A stretch of 64,000 nucleotides of DNA from Phytohabitans suffuscus (GTDB lineage: Bacteria; Actinomycetota; Actinomycetes; Mycobacteriales; Micromonosporaceae). Positions 59,778 through 64,000 of this stretch are shown piece by piece (positions within the stretch are counted from its first letter, which is position 1; each line of letters starts with the position of its first letter). The stretch spans positions 5,208,320 through 5,272,319 of the forward strand of contig NZ_AP022871.1 of NCBI RefSeq assembly GCF_011764565.1, given 5' to 3'. Under the pieces are notes generated by a model. That model was not told the DNA's origin. It did no database searches and saw only the letters and a program-made list of their open reading frames with translations. The position numbers were made by a program, and so were the translations under genes.

Positions 59778-60589
59778 TACGCGAGCCGAGATCACCAAGC
59801 TGGTGCGGCGCCCGGCGAGCTGGCTGCTGCTGGCCGTCGCCGTGGTGCTGAGCCTGACCTTCACCTACCTGGTCCCGTACGCGGGTGCGAACGGCACCGC
59901 AGGCGGGGCGCCCAGTGCCGGCCGGGGTATCGCCCAGACGCTGCCGGACCAGTTGGTGGGCAACTCGATCGGCGGCTTCCCGGTCTTCGCCGGCGCGATC
60001 CTGCTGATCCTCGGCGTGCTGGCGGTCGGCGGCGAGTACGGCTGGGGCACCTGGAAGACGCTGCTGGCGCAGGGGCCCTCGCGGCTGGCCGTGTACGGCG
60101 CGAAGGTCGCCGCGGTCGCGCTGGCCAGCCTCGCCATCGTGCTGGCGCTGTTCGCGGCCGGCGCGGTGACCAGCGCGGCGATCGCGGCGGCCGAGGGGGC
60201 GCCGGCGCACTGGCCGCCCGCCGCCGACCTGCTCGCGGGTATCGGCGCGGGCTGGCTGATGGCGACGATGTGGGCCGGGCTCGGCGTGGTGCTCGCCGTC
60301 GCGCTGCGCGGTGTGGCGCTGCCGATCGGGCTGGGCCTGGTGTGGCTGATGGCCGTGCAGAACCTCCTCTCCGCCATCGCCGCGCCCCTGCTGGACTGGG
60401 TGGCCGCGCTCCAGCGGTGGCTGCCCGGTCCGAACGCCGGTTCGCTCGCCGCCTCGCTCGGCGCCACCCCGACACCCCGGGGTGGCGACGCTGGTCGGGG
60501 ACGGGCACGCGCTGGCCGTGATGGCCGGGTACCTGATCCTCTTCGTCGGCATCGGCGGCCTGCTGCTGAGCCGCCGCGACATCGCGTAG
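59767..60589 (+). CDS. ABC transporter permease, frameshifted as read
   Basis: About 274 residues once repaired. It has roughly six hydrophobic segments: WLLLAVAVVLSLTFTYLV, FPVFAGAILLILGVLAVGG, VAAVALASLAIVLALFAAG and others. The frame changes in the CCCCGGGG tract at 60475-60482. One base less (or two more) gives VATLVGDGHALAVMAGYLIL and a last helix ending LLLSRRDIA, the normal end of ABC-2 permeases, with TAG at 60587. As read, the frame instead runs to 60600 with an unlikely basic tail. Substrate unknown. Confidence 0.82.
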
Positions 60590-60596
60590 AGAGAAT

Positions 60597-61697
60597 GTGA
60601 CCGTGAGCGGATCGCACCGCAGGTGGGTGGCCGATGGGCTGCTCACCTTGGTGCTGCTCTTCATCGGGATCGGCGGGACCGCGCCGGCGGGGGAGGGGCA
60701 GGACCGTCCCGTCACCGGGCTCACGTACGTGCTGGTCGTGATCGTGGCCCTGTCGCTGCTGGCGCGGCGGCGCTGGCCGCTGGTCACGCTCGCCGTGGCG
60801 ACCGCCGGCACCTCGCTCTACCTGGTGCTGGAGTACCCGTACGGGCCGATCCTGCTGGCGTTCATGGTCGCGTCCTACAGCGCCGCCCGCCACCTGCCGC
60901 TCAAGCCCGCCGGCGTCGCGGCCGGCGTCGCGGTGGCCGTACTGTCGCTGCACACGGCCGTCGACCGCGACATCGCCGGCCTTGTGCCGGGCGCGGCGTG
61001 GGTGGTGGTGCCGTTCGCGGTGGGCGTCACCGCCCGGCTCAGCCGGGAGGCGGCCGCCCGGACCCGCGACGACCTGGCCCGCCAGTACGCGGACGAGGAG
61101 CGCCTGCGCGTCGCGCAGGAGGTGCACGACGTGGTGGGGCACGGCCTCTCCGCGATCAACATGCAGGCCGAGATCGCCCTCCACCTGCTCGGCAAGCGCC
61201 CCGAGCAGGCCGAGGCGGCGCTCACCGCGATCAGCCGCACCAGCCGCGAGGCGCTGGACGAGCTGCGCGTGACGCTCGCGCTCGTACGCCGTACCCGGGA
61301 AGGCGAGACAAGAGCGGCCACCGCGGGCCTGGCCCGTCTGGACGACCTGGTGGCGCGGATGTCCGAGACCGGCGTGCCGGTCAAGGTCGAGGTCAGCGGG
61401 GAGCCGCCGGACCTGCCGGCGGCGGTGGATCTGGCAGCATACCGGGTGGTGCAGGAGTCGCTGACCAACGTGTTGCGGCACGCGGGCGCGGCCACCGCCA
61501 CGGTCCGGTTGGCCTACCTGCCCAGGGAGGTGAGCGTGGAGGTGGTCGACACCGGCCGCGGGGCGGCCGGCCCGCCGGGCGGCGGGCACGGCCTGGTCGG
61601 GATGCGCGAGCGGATCGCGGCGCTGGGCGGCGACTTCACCGCCGGCCCCGCGGAGGGCGGCGGGTTCCGCGTGTACGCGAGGGTGCCGCTGCCATGA
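60597..61697 (+). CDS. Sensor histidine kinase (NarL/DesK class)
   Basis: The 366-residue protein has four to six N-terminal membrane segments (residues 10-150). A HisKA_3 dimerisation helix follows, with the phosphorylated His in QEVHDVVGHGLSAINMQAEI. The ATPase domain has the N box VVQESLTNVLRHAG, G1 VVDTGRGAAG and G2 GHGLVGMRERIAALGG. GTG at 60597. Its stop overlaps the response regulator start by four bases. The short outer loops suggest sensing within the membrane, possibly drugs or envelope stress linked to the adjacent ABC exporter. Confidence 0.93.
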   Translation: MTVSGSHRRWVADGLLTLVLLFIGIGGTAPAGEGQDRPVTGLTYVLVVIVALSLLARRRWPLVTLAVATAGTSLYLVLEYPYGPILLAFMVASYSAARHLPLKPAGVAAGVAVAVLSLHTAVDRDIAGLVPGAAWVVVPFAVGVTARLSREAAARTRDDLARQYADEERLRVAQEVHDVVGHGLSAINMQAEIALHLLGKRPEQAEAALTAISRTSREALDELRVTLALVRRTREGETRAATAGLARLDDLVARMSETGVPVKVEVSGEPPDLPAAVDLAAYRVVQESLTNVLRHAGAATATVRLAYLPREVSVEVVDTGRGAAGPPGGGHGLVGMRERIAALGGDFTAGPAEGGGFRVYARVPLP

Positions 61698-62350
61698 TCC
61701 GGGTACTCATCGCCGACGACCAGGACCTCGTGCGCCTCGGCCTGCGCACGCTCGTCGAGAGCGAAGACGGCATGGCGGTGGCCGGCGAGGCGCCCGACGG
61801 GCTCGCGGCCGTCGAGGCGGCCCGGCGCGAGCGCCCCGACGTGGTGCTGATGGACATCCGCATGCCCGGCATCGACGGCATCGAGGCCACCCGCCGCATC
61901 GTGGCCGACCCGGCGCTGGAGTCGACGCGCGTCGTGGTGCTGACCACGTTCGAGCTGGACGAGTACGTCTTCGACGCCCTCCGCCACGGCGCCAGCGGCT
62001 TCCTGATCAAGGACACCAAGCCGGCCGAGCTGCTGCACGCGATCCGCCTGGTGGCCGGCGGCGAGGCACTGCTGTCACCCTCGGTGACACGGCGCGTGGT
62101 GCGCGAGTTCGCGACCCGGCCCAGCCGCGTCCCCAAGCCCCACCCCCAGCTCGACACGCTCACCGAGCGCGAGCGGGAGATCGTCGGCCTGGTCGGCGAG
62201 GGCCTGAGCAACGACGAGATCGCCGGACGCCTGGTGGTCAGCCCGGCGACAGCCCGCACCCACGTGAGCCGAGCCATGATCAAGCTGAGCGCGCGAGACC
62301 GCGCCCAGCTCGTCGTGTTCGCCTACCAGTCCGGGCTCGTCGACCTCTGA
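61694..62350 (+). CDS. Response regulator, NarL/FixJ family
   Basis: The 218-residue protein has a receiver domain (IRVLIADDQDLVRLGLRTLV; phosphorylation Asp in VVLMDIRMPGIDG; signalling Lys in FLIKDTKPAE) and a LuxR-type HTH (LTEREREIVGLVGEGLSNDE, RTHVSRAMIKLSARD). It is coupled to the kinase gene. The upstream ABC transporter is the likely target, since such kinase, regulator and exporter sets are commonly linked. Confidence 0.95.
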   Translation: MIRVLIADDQDLVRLGLRTLVESEDGMAVAGEAPDGLAAVEAARRERPDVVLMDIRMPGIDGIEATRRIVADPALESTRVVVLTTFELDEYVFDALRHGASGFLIKDTKPAELLHAIRLVAGGEALLSPSVTRRVVREFATRPSRVPKPHPQLDTLTEREREIVGLVGEGLSNDEIAGRLVVSPATARTHVSRAMIKLSARDRAQLVVFAYQSGLVDL

Positions 62351-62450
62351 AGACCTGAGATGTGAGGGCCCGCCGTGGTGGGTCGGAGCCGGTATCCTGC
62401 TCGCGCCGCCAGCCACCGGGGCCAGCGCGACCGGGGAGCCTGAGGGACCA

Positions 62451-63623
62451 GTGAGCATCGAAGCCGAGGCAGTGTCGACTGCCGTCGTCCCCGCGGCCGC
62501 GGTGCCCCGCCAGGTCGCGCCGGAGACGCGGGCCGCGACCGCCCCGGAGGCTCCGAAGCCGGAGACTGGGAGCCGGCTCCACATCCTCGACCTGCTGCGC
62601 TTCTGCGCCGCGCTCTCGATCGTCGCGTACCACTTCATCCCGTCCTCGGCGGGCGCGTGGGGCGGCGACGACGCCGCGTTCGACGGGCCGCTCAAGGACG
62701 CGCTGCAGTACGCGTGGCTGGGCGTCGAGGCGTTTTTCGTGATCAGCGGCTTCGTCATCTGCATGAGCAGCTGGGGGCGCGGCCCGTCGCAGTTCTTCAT
62801 CTCGCGGGTGACCCGGCTGATGCCGGCATACATGTTCGCGGTGCTGGCGACCGCGGCGGTCCTCACGCTCGTGCCGGTGCTGCGGGAGCGCCCGGCGATG
62901 TCCGACGTGCTGATCAACATGACCATGCTCAACCGCTTCCTGAACGTGCCGGGCGTCGACTCCGTCTACTGGACGCTTTTCGTGGAGCTGAAGTTCTACC
63001 TGCTCTTCTCGATCGTGGTGGCCTTCGGCGTCACGTACCGGCGGGTGGTCCTCTTCTGCATGCTCTGGACGGTCGTCGCGCTCTTCTCGATGTACACCGG
63101 CTCGCCGTTCCTCAACGCGCTCTTCGAGCCGTTCTACGCGGCGTTCTTCATCGCGGGCATCACGCTCTACCTCATCCACCGCTTCGGGCCCGACCTGCTG
63201 CTCTGGTGCATGCTCGGCGTCTCGGTCGCGATCGCGATGTCCAACCTGGCGCAGCGCGACCCGGTCAAGCGGGGAATCAACTCGTACGCCGTGACGCTGA
63301 CGCTGATGCTGATCTTCGTCGCGATCATGGTGGCGGTGTCGCTCGGCTGGTTCCGCTGGGTGCGGTGGCGCGGCCTCGTGACCGTCGGTGCGCTCACCTA
63401 CCCGCTGTACCTGCTGCACCACAACATCGGCCTGACCGCGATCACGAAGCTGCACGGCCGGGTGCCGCCGTGGCTGCTGCTCACCGCGGTGGTGGCCGGC
63501 GTCCTGCTGCTCTCCTACCTGACGTACCGGCTGGTGGAGCGCCCCCTGGCCAAGCGGCTGCGGCGCGGGCTGCGGGACGGCTTCGCCAAGATCCGCGCGG
63601 CCGAGCCGGTGCGGGTGCGGTGA
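62451..63623 (+). CDS. Membrane acyltransferase, OafA/YrhL type
   Basis: The 390-residue protein has a hydrophilic N terminus of about 40 residues, then RLHILDLLRFCAALSIVAYH, the family opening with the catalytic His. About ten membrane segments follow, including VEAFFVISGFVICMSSW and WTLFVELKFYLLFSIVVAF (the second conserved region with E). The C-terminal LTYPLYLLHHNIG and TYRLVERPLAKRL are typical. These proteins acetylate or acylate sugars on polysaccharides or antibiotics. The target is unknown; the nearby GT4 operon is far away. Confidence 0.9.
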   Translation: MSIEAEAVSTAVVPAAAVPRQVAPETRAATAPEAPKPETGSRLHILDLLRFCAALSIVAYHFIPSSAGAWGGDDAAFDGPLKDALQYAWLGVEAFFVISGFVICMSSWGRGPSQFFISRVTRLMPAYMFAVLATAAVLTLVPVLRERPAMSDVLINMTMLNRFLNVPGVDSVYWTLFVELKFYLLFSIVVAFGVTYRRVVLFCMLWTVVALFSMYTGSPFLNALFEPFYAAFFIAGITLYLIHRFGPDLLLWCMLGVSVAIAMSNLAQRDPVKRGINSYAVTLTLMLIFVAIMVAVSLGWFRWVRWRGLVTVGALTYPLYLLHHNIGLTAITKLHGRVPPWLLLTAVVAGVLLLSYLTYRLVERPLAKRLRRGLRDGFAKIRAAEPVRVR

Positions 63624-63740
63624 GGGTACGGCGGTGTCGGGGCCGGGCCGGTGCGGAGGCGTCCGGTTACGCTAGGGGCGCGGGCGGTTCGCGAGCTGGG
63701 TCGCTCACCCGGCAAATGACGACAAACGGGATGTTGTGGC

Positions 63741-64000
63741 GTGTTTGACACCTTGAGTGACCGGCTCTCCGGGATCTTCACCAAGCTTCGCGGCAAGGGG
63801 CGCCTCTCCGACGCCGACATCGACGCCACCGCCCGCGAGATCCGCCTCGCCCTGCTCGAGGCCGATGTCGCGCTGCCGGTCGTCAAGGCGTTCATCACGA
63901 ACGTCAAGGAGCGGGCGCGCGGGGCCGAGGTCTCCCAGGCCCTCAATCCGGCCCAGCAGGTCATCAAGATCGTCCACGAGGAGCTTGTCGCGATCCTCGG
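63741..64000 (+). CDS. ffh: Signal recognition particle protein Ffh, N-terminal part
   Basis: The visible 86 codons read FDTLSDRLSGIFTKLRGKGR, then LSDADIDATAREIRLALLEA and DVALPVVKAFITNVKERARG. This is the N (helical bundle) domain of Ffh. GTG at 63741 is the start; the gene continues past the window. Ffh binds signal sequences and pairs with FtsY (48654). Confidence 0.95.
   Translation, partial: MFDTLSDRLSGIFTKLRGKGRLSDADIDATAREIRLALLEADVALPVVKAFITNVKERARGAEVSQALNPAQQVIKIVHEELVAIL

Overview
The window is a high-G+C actinobacterial chromosome segment. The order cofC, plsC, gpsA, ddl, thiL, rpmB, recG, rsmD, coaD, rpmF, plsX, rnc, mutM, smc, ftsY, amt, glnB, glnD, ffh is the housekeeping backbone I associate with Micromonosporaceae (Micromonospora, Salinispora and relatives). 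Family placement rests on gene order and protein style from memory; a genus such as Phytohabitans is only a guess. No tRNA, rRNA, CRISPR array or intact insertion sequence was seen.

Layout. 1-10 kb: a CYTH-CHAD protein, polyphosphate kinase, the F420 enzyme CofC, a phospholipid pair (plsC-gpsA) coupled to a cystathionine gamma-lyase-like enzyme, a His/Tyr/Gly repeat protein overlapping a phosphatase tail to tail, and ddl. 9.6-10.05 kb is a nested inverted repeat. 10-24.5 kb: DUF3515, a stand-alone Lrp/AsnC RAM protein, thiL, an ECF sigma factor with its partner, L28, a FakA-like protein, recG, an LPXTG wall protein, rsmD-coaD, a SepIVA-like protein, and YceD-L32-plsX-rnc-mutM. 24.7-31.7 kb is accessory: a Stf0-type sulfotransferase beside an MmpL transporter, a PelF-like glycosyltransferase operon and a CAP protein. 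32-36.6 kb: smc and a HAD hydrolase. 36.7-46.8 kb is accessory and repeat-rich: an XRE/zinc-finger operon, a lower-G+C non-coding stretch with Crp-like sites, a GNAT protein, a GGDEF-EAL protein, DinB, a cluster of hairpin repeats, an unrecognised 462-residue protein and a lone CBM2 protein. 46.8-64 kb: PhoD-like phosphatase, ftsY, a phosphotransferase, amt-glnB-glnD behind a GlnR-like box, a RIO kinase, a VIT/VWA protein with a MerR-like regulator, an ABC transporter with a two-component system, a membrane acyltransferase, and the start of ffh.

How the genes work together. amt, glnB and glnD form a nitrogen uptake and sensing unit. ftsY and ffh bracket the right part and build the signal recognition pathway. 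plsX, plsC and gpsA feed phospholipid synthesis. rpmF, YceD, rnc and rsmD serve ribosome production.

Two features stand out. First, a family of nested palindromic elements sits at gene 3' ends, and in three cases the element's first bases are the TAG stop codon of the neighbouring gene. Second, six genes are broken by frame changes in G or C runs, nearly all explained by one missing base. That pattern looks like sequencing error, so I describe those genes as intact families with a read-level frameshift.
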